Shown in pieces: positions 1 to 10,098 of a DNA stretch of 64,000 nt. The notes beneath the pieces are model-generated. The model saw only the letters and a program-made list of their open reading frames with translations. It had not been told where the DNA came from and searched no databases. Source of the stretch: Sphingobacteriales bacterium 44-15 (lineage in GTDB: Bacteria > Bacteroidota > Bacteroidia > Chitinophagales > Chitinophagaceae); the NCBI GenBank assembly GCA_001899685.1, contig MKWG01000002.1, forward strand, positions 167,953 to 231,952. The letters run 5' to 3'. The first letter of the stretch is position 1. Every line of letters begins with the position of its first letter. The position numbers were made by a program, and so were the translations under genes.

Positions 1-762
1 CCTGTGGCCTGCGTCAAGAATATGCAGGTCGCAAAAACTTTCTATCCCCGACCTGAATTGTTCGCCTGTAGTATAGCGTATTACCCGGTCAAACCTGCCA
101 TAGATCAGGACTACTGTAGTTTTATTTGCTTTAATCAATGATTTTATCTGCCGGATATCAGGTTTCATCCTGCGCATGGTAGTCCAGATATTATACAGTT
201 GCATTCGCATATCAGCATTCTGCAGGTGGATATGCACATATTTATATACGCCGGTATTGATCATTCCGCCCTTTCTCAATACGCGTGTGATCCAAAAAAA
301 GAAGCGCGGGTTGCGCATCACATATTTAAAGATAATATTACCCAGCCTGTTTTGTGTGGCAAACCGGTACCATATATTTATTTTAATGCCGTCGGGAGCT
401 ATCAGGATCAGCTCTTTTATCCGCCCGGGCATATGCTGGTACAGATGAAGCGCTATCCGTCCGCCCATACTGTATCCCATCAGTGAAAAATTTCGCTTAT
501 GCAGTGCCGGGATACTGTCAATAACGGCTGTTATATCTTCTGCAGTAAACAAAAGAGGATCATGCCAAAGCGTCTCGCCATGCAGCGGCAGGTCAGGGGC
601 TATTATAGTATATTCCCGGTGAAGGAAAGGCTCAAATACGTGGAAACCCGAAGCCGTTTCACCAAAACCATGCAGGCAAAGCAGGAGCTTATTACCCGTG
701 CCCCACAGGCAATAATGAAGAGAGGAGTTTTTGTATGCAACGAAATGTCTGCTCATGTACAT
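1..762 (-). CDS. Alpha/beta hydrolase, C-terminus cut by window edge
   Basis: Minus-strand reading frame of 254 codons running off the left edge; it was translated by hand because it has no stop in the window. It shows the alpha/beta hydrolase layout: an HGFGET oxyanion loop at residues 31-36, the nucleophile elbow GYSMGG with Ser98, an acid in GRFDRVI (Asp225), and a His in DAGHR (about residue 253) right at the edge. A full Ser-Asp-His triad is therefore visible and only a short tail should be missing. No signal peptide is seen, so it is probably cytoplasmic. The start could be the ATG at 762 or the one two codons in at 756. The frame is open upstream to 810 without another Met. The substrate cannot be told. 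Confidence 0.8.
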   Translation of the reverse strand, partial: MYMSRHFVAYKNSSLHYCLWGTGNKLLLCLHGFGETASGFHVFEPFLHREYTIIAPDLPLHGETLWHDPLLFTAEDITAVIDSIPALHKRNFSLMGYSMGGRIALHLYQHMPGRIKELILIAPDGIKINIWYRFATQNRLGNIIFKYVMRNPRFFFWITRVLRKGGMINTGVYKYVHIHLQNADMRMQLYNIWTTMRRMKPDIRQIKSLIKANKTTVVLIYGRFDRVIRYTTGEQFRSGIESFCDLHILDAGHR

Positions 763-859
763 TTCAAATGTAAATGAATTTTCATTTTTCAATAAAACGT
801 TAAATTTTTTTTATCCCATATTTAAAGATATCCGGGGAAATTAAAAAGGAATTATGTAA

Positions 860-867
860 TACCTTTG
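860..867 (+). promoter_or_regulatory. Candidate -7 box (TAnnTTTG) for the TonB receptor gene
   Basis: TACCTTTG matches the Bacteroidota sigma-70 -7 consensus TAnnTTTG. No TTG is found at the usual -33 spacing. It lies about 115 nt before the receptor start, which would give a leader of roughly 100 nt. Confidence 0.4.
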
Positions 868-981
868 CTGACCCCAAAACTGCTTTCCGGCTAACTTAAT
901 ACAGCAGTGTCTTCATCAATATAAGCGCTGTAACTGTACAATAACCCTTATATCGAATTTGTTTCACCTGAAATGTGCAGC

Positions 982-3534
982 ATGAAGTTTTTTTTACTAT
1001 CTGTCGTTTTTCTTTTTTGTCTTACGCAGCTATATGCGCAAAATCCCGAGCAGCAATCCTCCTCCATGGAAGAGCCGTCCATACAGATCAAAACAAACAG
1101 GATCTATGGGAAGCTGCTTGACCAGAATACAGGTAAACCTATAGAAGCTGCTTCAGCACAGTTATATATTGCCGCCAAAGACAGCTTATTTGACGGAATG
1201 CTTACCAAAGCCAATGGTGATTTTAATTTCACCAATTTATCTGCAACTATTACTTACAAACTTGTAGTTTCCGCATTGGGCTTTGAGCCTTACGAGCAAC
1301 TGATACCTGCTGCTTCAATGAATAAAAGCGGCAGGAAAGACGGGAAGTTTGAAAGGGACCTGGGGAATATATCCCTTCACCCGGCTATAAAACAGCTTGA
1401 AGGAATAACTATTACGGGCACGAAGCCCGCACTCGAAATGAGCATTGACCGCAAAGTATTTAATGTGGCTAAAAGCCTTACTTCCGCCGGCGGCACTGCA
1501 GTAGATGTAATGAAAAATATTCCGTCTGTCTCCGTGGATATAGATGGGAATGTGGAATTGAGAAATACCACGCCTCAAATATATGTTGATGGCCGCCCCA
1601 CTATACTTACATTAGACCAGATACCAGCGGATAATATTGAAAGAGTTGAGCTTATCACCAATCCGTCGGCCAAGTTCGACGCCGCCACCTCCGGGGGCAT
1701 TATCAATGTAGTATTGAAAAAAGATAAGCGGATAGGTTTAAATGGTATTGCTTCAGCCTCTGTGGGCACTCCCGGTATACTCAACGGCAACCTGAATCTC
1801 AACCTTCGCCAGGGTAAACTTAATTTTTTTGCAAGCGGGGGATACCATCAGTCAAAAGGAAAAGCTAAAGGAGAAACCAGGCGGGAGAACAAGCTTCATG
1901 GAGTTACACAGGATTATTTTAACCAATACTCCACCAACAACCGGAACAGGAAATTTACATTTTTAAATTTCGGGATTGATTATTTTATAGACAATCGCAA
2001 TACTCTTTCCATCACACAACGGTTTGGTACGGGCCGCTTCAGGAATGATGAGACGCAACAGCAGGAATATCTTGACGATGATAAAGACCTCCTGTATTCC
2101 GGTTACAGAACAAGCGCCGGACCTTCAAAGTTTAACAGGAAAAGTACCAGGCTAAACTATAAATATACATTTCCCAAACAAGGGCAGGAGCTTACCGCAG
2201 ATATCAACTATAACTATGGCGGCGGCTCTTCTAACGGGATGATAATAAACACCTACACAAGCCCCGATGGCTCTGAATATAAAATACCATCTGTTGTAAG
2301 AAATGATGGCAGCAACAACAGCAGGGAGCTTACTTTCCAGGCAGATTACAGCAACCCTATTAACGAAGATTCAAAGTTTGAAACAGGGATAAGAAGCTAT
2401 TATAACAATTTCAGGAGCCATTATAATGCATTCAATATTGACACAGACGCAAATGAAACCAAGCTTCCGCTGAGCAACAATTATAAGTATACCCAAATCA
2501 TAAATGCAGCGTATGCCACTTTTTCGCAGAAGAAAGGAAGCTTCTCTTACCAGGTAGGGCTGAGGGCAGAATATTCAAAGTTTGACGGGCTGCTTATAGA
2601 CAGCGCTTACAAGTTCGGTTATAAATACCCCTCATCCGGGAAGAATATATGGAATGCATTATTCCCAAGTATTTTCCTTACCAAAGAATTCGGAGAGAAC
2701 GACCAGGTGCAGTTTAATTTTTCAAGGCGTATCCGCCGGCCTGATTTCTGGCAGTTGAACCCTTTTATTGAGATCAACGATCCTGTTAACCTCAGGCAGG
2801 GTAATCCTGAATTGCAACCTGAATTTATCAACTCATTCGAGCTGAATTACAGCAAGAATTACGGGAGCGGTAATTTCCTCGCGTCAATATTCTGGCGCAA
2901 TAATCCTAATGACATTACACAGTACAGCGATACCATCAGTACCGCACAGTACGAACAGTTGCAGAGCGCCGGCATAGATCCGAATGCTATATTAAATACC
3001 TATATTAACGCCAACACTACCAACAGGTATGGCGCAGAGCTTACGGTACAGCACAAGGTCGGGAGCAATTTTGATATTACTCCTTCTGTAACCATGCAGT
3101 ACAGAACAACAAAGGCCGACGTGAGTAATATGAACCTGAGCAATGATGGCTTCAACTGGCAGGGAAAGCTGATCGTAAACTATAAGATCAAAACAGAGCG
3201 ATCGAAAATTTTTAATAATCTGGGATTCCAGTTGACAGGTGAATACGAGTCGGGGCGGATCATCCCGCAGGGTAAAACACTGCCGCAAAACAGGGTAGAT
3301 TTTGCCATACGCAAAGACCTGCTTAAAAACAACAAGGGCGCCATTACGCTTGCTGTCAATGATCTGTTCAATTCACAGCGATGGGGCAATATTTATGATA
3401 CGGAAGCATTCTACCAGGAATCTTACCGTCGCTGGAATGTAAGGAATTTCAGGCTTACCTTCAGCTATAAATTCGGCAAAGCAGACTTCTCCCTGCTGAA
3501 CCGCAACAGAAACAGGGGAGGGGATGAAGAGTAA
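982..3534 (+). CDS. TonB-dependent outer-membrane receptor, OMP_b-brl type
   Basis: About 850 residues. It has an N-terminal signal peptide (MKFFLLSVVFLFCLTQLYAQ), then a CarboxypepD_reg-like beta-sandwich (about residues 40-130, starting near RIYGKLLDQNTGKPIEAA). A plug-like segment follows (about 140-240, with VDVMKNIPSVSVD, PQIYVDGRPTILTLDQI and a GGIINVVLKK end), and then a long outer-membrane beta-barrel rich in alternating aromatic strands. This is the architecture of the outer membrane beta-barrel receptors common in Bacteroidota, distinct from SusC because no SusD partner follows. It probably imports an unknown ligand with TonB energy. An in-frame ATG three codons upstream (973) is the alternative start. 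It is monocistronic, followed by a mobile-element-like repeat. Confidence 0.85.
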   Translation: MKFFLLSVVFLFCLTQLYAQNPEQQSSSMEEPSIQIKTNRIYGKLLDQNTGKPIEAASAQLYIAAKDSLFDGMLTKANGDFNFTNLSATITYKLVVSALGFEPYEQLIPAASMNKSGRKDGKFERDLGNISLHPAIKQLEGITITGTKPALEMSIDRKVFNVAKSLTSAGGTAVDVMKNIPSVSVDIDGNVELRNTTPQIYVDGRPTILTLDQIPADNIERVELITNPSAKFDAATSGGIINVVLKKDKRIGLNGIASASVGTPGILNGNLNLNLRQGKLNFFASGGYHQSKGKAKGETRRENKLHGVTQDYFNQYSTNNRNRKFTFLNFGIDYFIDNRNTLSITQRFGTGRFRNDETQQQEYLDDDKDLLYSGYRTSAGPSKFNRKSTRLNYKYTFPKQGQELTADINYNYGGGSSNGMIINTYTSPDGSEYKIPSVVRNDGSNNSRELTFQADYSNPINEDSKFETGIRSYYNNFRSHYNAFNIDTDANETKLPLSNNYKYTQIINAAYATFSQKKGSFSYQVGLRAEYSKFDGLLIDSAYKFGYKYPSSGKNIWNALFPSIFLTKEFGENDQVQFNFSRRIRRPDFWQLNPFIEINDPVNLRQGNPELQPEFINSFELNYSKNYGSGNFLASIFWRNNPNDITQYSDTISTAQYEQLQSAGIDPNAILNTYINANTTNRYGAELTVQHKVGSNFDITPSVTMQYRTTKADVSNMNLSNDGFNWQGKLIVNYKIKTERSKIFNNLGFQLTGEYESGRIIPQGKTLPQNRVDFAIRKDLLKNNKGAITLAVNDLFNSQRWGNIYDTEAFYQESYRRWNVRNFRLTFSYKFGKADFSLLNRNRNRGGDEE

Positions 3535-3541
3535 CGGACAA

Positions 3542-4017
3542 TAATTAGGGCTTGCTATTTAACGATTTAATATATTTTTTCCATGCCACAAATACACGAA
3601 TGCGCCTGCGGCGTATTCGTGTATCAAATCTGTGTTATTGTATTTTGTGCCTCATAGCTGCAGGCATTTTCAAATAATTCTTAAAAAGTCTTGCAGCAAT
3701 GATGCTGTCAGGTCAAATCCTATCCCCCCAAAGCGCATAATCCTCTTAAGATTTTTTACAAATTCCGACTAAATATTCGTGCATTCCGTACAACAAGCCA
3801 TTCCTGTTATAATATTTTAGAAAGAGATAACCACGAAGCCACGAATTTACACCAATACATTTAGTGTCAATTCGTGCACTTATGGTGCAGTTTGCTCTGT
3901 ACAATAATTGTTGTATCCAAAAATCAGCCTGCCGCGCAGGACGCTGGAACTAGGGTCAATTCACTTCTTTCTCACAAAACCAAGAGGCATCTTCAGTTAT
4001 TCAGCAGCTCCTAATTA
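3542..4017. mobile_element. MITE-like repeat, copy 1 (longest, diverged)
   Basis: Copy of a dispersed element found also at 50159-50466 and 59320-59628. The ends are inverted repeats: TAATTAGGGCTTGCT at the left and CAGCAGCTCCTAATTA at the right. It shares the internal hairpin around CGCCTGCGGCG (near 3610) and the stretch around TCTTGCAGCAATGATG (near 3690). At 476 bp it is longer than the other copies (about 308 bp). The extra sequence near 3800-3960 itself holds CACGAA-type repeats. No coding capacity for a transposase is present. It fills most of the 3535-4171 gap. Confidence 0.7.
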
Positions 4018-4109
4018 AAATATCTCCATTAGCATTTAAACAAGAAAATATCAAGCAAATAAGCGCTTAAGAATTGTGTAAGAGAAAAACATTCTCAGTA
4101 TCAAAATAA

Positions 4110-4144
4110 AGAGCGGCTGTATCAGAATGCGATACAGCCGCTCT
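4110..4144 (-). terminator. Rho-independent terminator after the SusCD genes
   Basis: A 14-bp perfect stem (AGAGCGGCTGTATC / GATACAGCCGCTCT) with a 7-nt loop lies 28 bp past the susD-like stop. Read on the minus strand it is followed by TTTATTTTGAT. Confidence 0.8.
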
Positions 4145-4171
4145 CTTACAATATATTTTCTTAATGTTACA

Positions 4172-5656
4172 TTATTGTACCCACCATGGTTTAGAGCTAA
4201 TCTTATCATTGCCTTCACCAAACTGGTTTTTTATAGCCGCAGCCACATTTTCTGCATTGTTGTTATACTCTGCCTGAGGGTATATCCAACGGAATGGTAT
4301 ATTCACCCCTGCCGGACGGCGGAAAGATGGATATCCTGTTCTTAAATGATCGAAGAAAGGTTCCCAGGGAGACTGTAAGAAGGAGCGCAGGTAGCGCTGT
4401 GTAACGATCTTTTCAATCTTTGCTTCCTCGGTTGCAGCAGTTGCCAGACTGTTAATGGACTTTGCTAAATATATACCTGCGATAGTTTCCGTAACATACT
4501 GCTCTAATCCTTTTGCATATGTTTCGTAAAATTTAAAAGATGCTTTTACGCCTTTGTCGTAATAATCTTCTGCATCACCTGCAACCCATCCTCTTACAAC
4601 AGCCTCAGCTATGATCAACTGTTGCTCGGCATATCCCATTAAAGTCATAGGTTCGGTAGTAGGATCTTTATGATACCTGTTATTCACTTTAGAGGTTTTA
4701 CCATTAGCTGCTTTTGTATTTACTTCAGAATATGGCGCAGCAGGATCGCCTCCTTCGTACGCATTAAAGTCATTAACAGGCAGCCCTGCGTCTTCAGCAT
4801 TCTTTGTTTGTGTACAATAAATAAAAAGGCGGGGGTCTTCTCTATCCTGCAAACGGCGTATAAAGGTGGAATCCATATACATGCCCGAGCCATAGCCGCT
4901 TGAGTTGAATTCCGGGTAACGGTTGCCTTCCTGGTTTAAAAAAACAAGTTGGGCATCATCCACATTACCCGTAAAAAGAGGTTCGCTATTTACTATTTGT
5001 GCAAATGCAGCCTTAATGTTCAAATCGCCGTCACCTTCTTTTTTTGAAAGCAGCATTAAGACTTTTAAGCGAAATGCATTTATCGCTTTACGCCATTGGG
5101 CCACGCTGCCATTATAAATGATATCGCCGGCTATGATAGTATTTTCATTGGCCAGCAGATCATTTGCTTCTTTTAATTCGGACAGTATCCCTTTAAAAAT
5201 ATCTTTTTGTGCATCATATGCAGGCGGGGTATATGTTTCCTGGGTTTCACCCTGCAGAGCCTGCGAATAAGGCACATCTCCAAATGTTAAAGTGAGATTT
5301 AAAAAGTAAAATGCTCTGAAGAACTTTCCCAGCGCGATGTAAGAATTACTATTTATACGGGTAGCCTCTTCTATCATTTTCGTAACATCCCGCATCCTGG
5401 AATAAGGCGTAAAATCTGACCTGTCCCATTTGTAATACTGACCTGCGCTTTCACCATCCGTTTGAACCAGTATTTTTTCAGCATACAACGATCCTGTTCC
5501 CTGGTTATAGCGGAATGCATCCCATTCTATCTGTGTAAGTTGTAACTGAGGGTGTGTTTCAGTAACCCTGTTTGGATCTACATTAATTTCCTCAAGTTTT
5601 TTACAGGAAACTAACCCTGCAAAAACAGCGACATATATTATTAATAACTTTTTCAT
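4172..5656 (-). CDS. SusD/RagB-like outer-membrane lipoprotein
   Basis: 494 residues. An N-terminal lipoprotein signal with lipobox LVSC (MKKLLIIYVAVFAGLVSCKK) is followed by a largely helical SusD-like fold with the typical blocks ...EWDAFRYNQGTG..., RAFYFLNLTLTFGDVPYSQ (a TPR-like helix region with the conserved GDVPY) and MTLMGYAEQQLIIAEAVVRGW. The length and the conserved LIIAEA block fit the SusD_2 (SusD/RagB-type) surface lipoproteins. These lipoproteins form a lid on a SusC barrel and bind the nutrient. The gene begins 31 bp after the SusC-like stop and so is co-transcribed. No glycoside hydrolase or peptidase is directly attached to the pair, so its substrate is not indicated. Confidence 0.9.
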   Translation of the reverse strand: MKKLLIIYVAVFAGLVSCKKLEEINVDPNRVTETHPQLQLTQIEWDAFRYNQGTGSLYAEKILVQTDGESAGQYYKWDRSDFTPYSRMRDVTKMIEEATRINSNSYIALGKFFRAFYFLNLTLTFGDVPYSQALQGETQETYTPPAYDAQKDIFKGILSELKEANDLLANENTIIAGDIIYNGSVAQWRKAINAFRLKVLMLLSKKEGDGDLNIKAAFAQIVNSEPLFTGNVDDAQLVFLNQEGNRYPEFNSSGYGSGMYMDSTFIRRLQDREDPRLFIYCTQTKNAEDAGLPVNDFNAYEGGDPAAPYSEVNTKAANGKTSKVNNRYHKDPTTEPMTLMGYAEQQLIIAEAVVRGWVAGDAEDYYDKGVKASFKFYETYAKGLEQYVTETIAGIYLAKSINSLATAATEEAKIEKIVTQRYLRSFLQSPWEPFFDHLRTGYPSFRRPAGVNIPFRWIYPQAEYNNNAENVAAAIKNQFGEGNDKISSKPWWVQ

Positions 5657-5687
5657 TTCAATAAATGTTTTAGGTGTCGGATAATGG

Positions 5688-8600
5688 TTATAGTTTTACG
5701 TTAAGAGAAAATCCTACATATCTTGGAGATGGATCCTGCAGATTACCATCATTTCCAATTTCATAATCAGGATCCAACAATGGCATCTTCTTCCACATTG
5801 CGAGGTTATAGCTAAACACCTGCAGGTACAATCCCTTTATTTTTTGGCCAAGGTTCATTACATTCCCAAGCTCATACCCAATAGCTACTCTGCGCAGCTT
5901 AAAGAAAGAACGGTCAAAAGTATTTGCAAACTTCTTACTTTCACTTTCTGTAACACGAGCCCGGTACGGGTAGTTCTGTCCCCAGGTTTGCCAGCTTACG
6001 GCTGTAGTGTTGGCTGTATATTTACGGGTATCAGATATGACATTCCCTAAAATATCCTGTTTTAATTCTCCTTCAACAACAACCACTCCCTCCGGCACAT
6101 ATACCGGATGTCCGGCAGCATATTCAGCAGCACGGTATTCAACAGAATTCGGATGTTTTCCACCCCACCACATTTTTTCATGAGTAGTGGAGTTCATAAT
6201 ACCACCCCACACACCATCAATATCAATACCTATATCAAATCCTTTAATATTAAATTTATTCAGCAACCCTAATCTCCATGAGGGATCAAGATGACCTATA
6301 TTACGCACATAAGGATCTCTTATGGGTAATCCGTTTGATCCTAATATCAGTTGACCGTCAGCGCTCTTCTGCCATACTGTAGCATAATAACTATCTGTTC
6401 TGTCTCCTAATTTCAGGTTGCTGTAAGTTGCCTGCTCTCCGTAGATCTCTGTGATCTTCCTTACATAACTTGACCAGTTGGCAGAGACATCCCACCTGAA
6501 ATTTTTATTCCTGATTGCCTTAACTCCCGCTACAACTTCAAAGCCATTGGTTTTATAAACATTACCATTCACTTTTCTTGACGTAAAGCCGGAAGCTTCG
6601 GAAATACCCAGGTCTATGATCTGGTTTTCATCTTTGATATTATAGTAAGTCAGGTCTAAGGTCAAGCGATCTTTGAACATGCCTGCAGACAAACCCGCTT
6701 CATAGGAAGATGATTTTTCAGGAAGTATATTGGGGTTTACAATACCTGCAGGATAATATACAGACTGGGTTGAACCATATGTTATACCCTTATTATAGGC
6801 TGAGTAAATGCTGTAAGGGGCCAAATCACTTGATACCTGCGCCCATGAGCCATACAACTTAAGATAACCAACAAATTCAGGCATTTTTACCAGCTCTGAA
6901 ACCATGGTACTTAATGATATGGAAGGGTAAAAATAGGAATTGTGATTTAATGGCAGGGTGGAAGACCAGTCGTTACGGGCTGTAAAGCTAAGGAAAACAG
7001 CATTATAGAAATCAAGATTAGCAGCTCCGTAAACGCTCCGGATAGATTTCTCTGCGCGATAGTTAGATGCCTGAACCGGCCCTTGTGTATTATTAAGGCT
7101 ATATACTGCAGGAACAATCAACCCGTCTGTAGATTCGTACTCCTGCGTATATGTACGATTAAAAATTGATGTGCCGGCATTTATTCCAAACTGTATGTCA
7201 TCAGTAATATCCTTAGAATAAGTAAACAATGCATCCGCATCAAAGTTTAACTGACCGGTATTCCATATCTTATAATCGCCATTGCGGGAATCGCCATAGT
7301 TCATATAAGATTTGGGGCTTTTCATTGATTCAAAATTGGAGATGTTTCTTCCATTTCCACGCACCTGAAAAATAAGATCGTTAGTGATCTTCCAGTTTGC
7401 TTTAACCTGCATGTCAATTACATCCCTGTTTTGAGTCTGCTCAAGCATGTATGAAGCGAAATAGGGATTATTATACCATGCATAGTTGTAATTTGCCTGG
7501 CGGTATCCTTCCAGCCCCGGTACCCACATATGGTCTTTTAAGTCTTTGCCGTTCACATCATCGCTCATCCATATTAGGATCGTGTAGATGTGGTTCTTCG
7601 GCCCATATCCATAACGGGGATAGTTAGGCGAGTAAACCTTGTTGTAAGATAGTGAAGATTCAAGGGTAAAATTCTTTGTTATGTCGAAGGCTGCATTAAA
7701 ATTGAGGCTTCCTGTATTTAACGACATGTTGGGAACCTGCCCCTGCTGATAAGCATATTTCCCCGATGCATAGTATCTCGCCCGGTCTCCCCTGTAAGCA
7801 ACGGAAAACGTATTGGTGCTCACTATACCTGTCCTCAGGAAATCTTTCAGGTTATTATGATAGACAAAATCAGTAGGAACACGCTCGTATCTTGAACGGT
7901 CATCGTATATAGTTCCTTTCACATCCCCATACCATTCAATCGTTTCACCGGTTTGCTTATCTCTTATCGGGCTATTCCATTGAGCAATTTTAAGCCCGGC
8001 ATTTAATTTAGGACCCCATGTCATATCACCGTCAGAAATGCCACCATCAGCTCCGTCCCAAAATTCATACTGTCCATTCGATCCGCTGCCATATTCTGTT
8101 TGTGTTTTTGGAAAAACCGTAAATCCGGCGGTAAACATATTATTAGTGCTTACGTTGATTTCCATGCCTTCTTTTTTAGCATTTTTGGTAGTAATAAGTA
8201 TTGCACCATCCTTACCGCGGGTACCATATAAGGCCGACGCAGCAACCCCTTTCAGGACGTTAATATTGTCAATATCTTCTCCCGATACATCGAAAAAATC
8301 AGTTTCAACAGGCACGCCGTCAATTACAATCAAAGGCGTTTTGCCTCTTAGAACAAATTGAGGCTTTTGAAACATGCCGGTTGGAGTGGTTACCGTAAGT
8401 CCCGCTACCTGACCGGCTAACGCTGTACCAAGGTTCATTGTTCTTGAATTAGCTAACTGCTCGGTCTTTACTTCCTGGGTGGTGAACCCTAATCTTTTTT
8501 TCTGTTGCTTAATTCCTATAGCGGTTACAACCACTTCATCTAATTGTTGTGAACCCTCCAATAAAGTAACATTTAAGGTGGTCTGACCATTTATATCAAT

Positions 8601-8864
8601 CTCCTGCGTAGCAAATCCAATAAATGAAAAAATAAGCGTCTCTTTTTGAGAATTAACAGTAATGGAATATTGTCCATCCTGGTTTGTAACAACTCCGTTC
8701 AGTGTATTTTTTGCAACTATATTCACCCCTGCAAGAGCATTGCCTTTGAGGTCAGCAACTTTTCCGGTAATAATTTGCTGTGCAAAGGATGAAATGGGAA
8801 GAGCCAAAATTGCCAAAATGGCAAAAAAATTACGCCAGGAACATAGCTTTCGAGTCATAAGCAT
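5688..8864 (-). CDS. SusC/RagA-family TonB-linked outer-membrane transporter
   Basis: 1058 residues. Signal peptide in the first 28 residues (...LAILALPISSFAQ), CarboxypepD_reg-like domain (about 30-115, IITGKVADLKGNALAGVNI), then the TonB plug. The plug carries the diagnostic SusC segment PLIVIDGVPVETDFF...IDNINVLKGVAASALYGTRGKDGAILITTK (about residues 175-225). A long barrel follows, ending in an aromatic-rich C-terminus (YVGFSLNVKL). It pairs with the downstream SusD-like lipoprotein to take up a polymer or oligomer across the outer membrane. There is no STN (secretin/TonB N-terminal) domain, so it is unlikely to signal through an anti-sigma factor. The start is ATG at 8864, with a second Met two codons in. 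Confidence 0.93.
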   Translation of the reverse strand: MLMTRKLCSWRNFFAILAILALPISSFAQQIITGKVADLKGNALAGVNIVAKNTLNGVVTNQDGQYSITVNSQKETLIFSFIGFATQEIDINGQTTLNVTLLEGSQQLDEVVVTAIGIKQQKKRLGFTTQEVKTEQLANSRTMNLGTALAGQVAGLTVTTPTGMFQKPQFVLRGKTPLIVIDGVPVETDFFDVSGEDIDNINVLKGVAASALYGTRGKDGAILITTKNAKKEGMEINVSTNNMFTAGFTVFPKTQTEYGSGSNGQYEFWDGADGGISDGDMTWGPKLNAGLKIAQWNSPIRDKQTGETIEWYGDVKGTIYDDRSRYERVPTDFVYHNNLKDFLRTGIVSTNTFSVAYRGDRARYYASGKYAYQQGQVPNMSLNTGSLNFNAAFDITKNFTLESSLSYNKVYSPNYPRYGYGPKNHIYTILIWMSDDVNGKDLKDHMWVPGLEGYRQANYNYAWYNNPYFASYMLEQTQNRDVIDMQVKANWKITNDLIFQVRGNGRNISNFESMKSPKSYMNYGDSRNGDYKIWNTGQLNFDADALFTYSKDITDDIQFGINAGTSIFNRTYTQEYESTDGLIVPAVYSLNNTQGPVQASNYRAEKSIRSVYGAANLDFYNAVFLSFTARNDWSSTLPLNHNSYFYPSISLSTMVSELVKMPEFVGYLKLYGSWAQVSSDLAPYSIYSAYNKGITYGSTQSVYYPAGIVNPNILPEKSSSYEAGLSAGMFKDRLTLDLTYYNIKDENQIIDLGISEASGFTSRKVNGNVYKTNGFEVVAGVKAIRNKNFRWDVSANWSSYVRKITEIYGEQATYSNLKLGDRTDSYYATVWQKSADGQLILGSNGLPIRDPYVRNIGHLDPSWRLGLLNKFNIKGFDIGIDIDGVWGGIMNSTTHEKMWWGGKHPNSVEYRAAEYAAGHPVYVPEGVVVVEGELKQDILGNVISDTRKYTANTTAVSWQTWGQNYPYRARVTESESKKFANTFDRSFFKLRRVAIGYELGNVMNLGQKIKGLYLQVFSYNLAMWKKMPLLDPDYEIGNDGNLQDPSPRYVGFSLNVKL

Positions 8865-9229
8865 AAAATGCGTGGTTTAGTTTGTTAATAGATTAAAAAG
8901 AGAAAAATCAAAGATCTTTTGCTGATATGAAACAGAGGTTTAAGGAATATTATTAATGCGTTAATCTTGTATAATGTCGCTAAATTAATAAATATAATTA
9001 ATGATTTGTTAATGGATAATTTTTTTTAAATATTTATTGAGATGTCTATTTTTTTTACCGGATTGGCTAAAAAAATCATTTATTTTAATATATATATATA
9101 TTGGTAATAAAAAAAGTTTAGTATTTGTAAACAATCTTATTGTTAATTTTATTCGTTTACTAATGATTTCTTAATCCCCGCGTAATATATCCATAATATG
9201 TAAAAGGGAAATTTGACAAACAAATTCCC
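8865..9229. other. AT-rich divergent intergenic region
   Basis: 365 bp between the divergently transcribed SusC-like and phosphoesterase genes. It is very AT-rich, with an alternating TA run near 9090-9104 and homopolymeric T/A tracts. It must hold promoters for both directions, but I could not identify a perfect TAnnTTTG box for either. GATCTTTG on the minus strand at about 8914-8921 is a one-mismatch candidate for the SusC gene. No small ORF is convincing. Confidence 0.5.
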
Positions 9230-10063
9230 ATGGAAAAACGACCCATTGATGTAGTAGTAATATCCGATGTACATCTCGGCACTTACGGCTGCCAGGCAAA
9301 GAAATTAACCGCATATCTCAAAAGCATCGCTCCGTCAATCCTCATTCTGAATGGCGACATTTTCGATGCATGGCAGTTCAGCAAAAGATATTTTCCAGCC
9401 TCTCATATTAATGTACTGAAAGAGATCCTGCAGCATATATCCAATGGTATAAGGGTATTCTATATCACCGGCAACCATGATGAAACCCTGCGGCGGTATA
9501 CCGATTTTAATGCCGGAAACCTTGTGCTAACCGACAAGCTTGTACTGGAGATTGACCATAAGATGACATGGATATTTCATGGTGACGTGTTCGACAATAC
9601 CACCAAAGGAGGAGCGAAATCACTCGCCAAACTGGGGAGCTCAGGCTATGGTTTTTTGATCCTGGTTAACCGGCTTATCAACGCAGTGCTGAAAGCAATT
9701 GGCAGGGAAAGAATGTCTCTTTCTAAAAAAGTAATGGAGGGAGTGAACAAAGCCGCTAAAGTAAATGATTTTGAAACCACAGCCGCAGAAATCGCCATTG
9801 AAAAAAAATACGACTACGTGATCTGTGGGCATATCCATAAGCCGCAAAAAAGAATGATCGCCAACGAGCATGGCAGTGTAACCTATCTCAACAGCGGCGA
9901 CTGGGTAGAGCATTGCACTGCCCTTGAATATCACAAAAAAGAATGGAAGCTCTTTGAGTTTGACGAAAATGCATTTCCGGAGATCAAGGTTGAAAAAGAA
10001 ACCCCTGTCCCTAATGTAATTACTGATGAGATCAGCTATTATATCAGCTCGCTGGCAGGATAG
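9230..10063 (+). CDS. LpxH-like metallophosphoesterase (UDP-2,3-diacylglucosamine diphosphatase family)
   Basis: 277 residues with the full calcineurin-like metallophosphoesterase signature in order: SDVHLG (Asp13/His15), NGDIFDAW (about 43-48), TGNHDE (about 83-88), HGDVFD (about 119-124) and CGHIHKP (about 202-208), followed by YLNSGDWVEHCTA. This last block and the overall length match the LpxH/YbbF-like group that hydrolyses UDP-diacylglucosamine in lipid A synthesis. Several Bacteroidota paralogues of this group have untested substrates. The glycosyltransferase that starts about 35 bp downstream is probably in the same operon, which fits an envelope-lipid role. Confidence 0.8.
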   Translation: MEKRPIDVVVISDVHLGTYGCQAKKLTAYLKSIAPSILILNGDIFDAWQFSKRYFPASHINVLKEILQHISNGIRVFYITGNHDETLRRYTDFNAGNLVLTDKLVLEIDHKMTWIFHGDVFDNTTKGGAKSLAKLGSSGYGFLILVNRLINAVLKAIGRERMSLSKKVMEGVNKAAKVNDFETTAAEIAIEKKYDYVICGHIHKPQKRMIANEHGSVTYLNSGDWVEHCTALEYHKKEWKLFEFDENAFPEIKVEKETPVPNVITDEISYYISSLAG

Positions 10064-10098
10064 GCAATTTGAAAATTTGTGAATTTGAAAATTTGAAA

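Noticed and set aside
3600-3960. CRISPR-like array from the CACGAAT repeats
   Set aside because: The units are inverted and irregularly spaced inside a mobile-element-like repeat. There are no regular spacers and no cas genes.
4172-8864. SusCD pair as part of the GH32 fructan locus
   Set aside because: It lies over 40 kb away, has its own terminator and has no carbohydrate enzyme beside it. A functional link cannot be supported from this window.
10069-10098. Upstream start of the glycosyltransferase at 10069
   Set aside because: The extra ten codons are built from GAAAATTTGAAAATTT-type repeats. The conserved family N-terminus begins at 10099.
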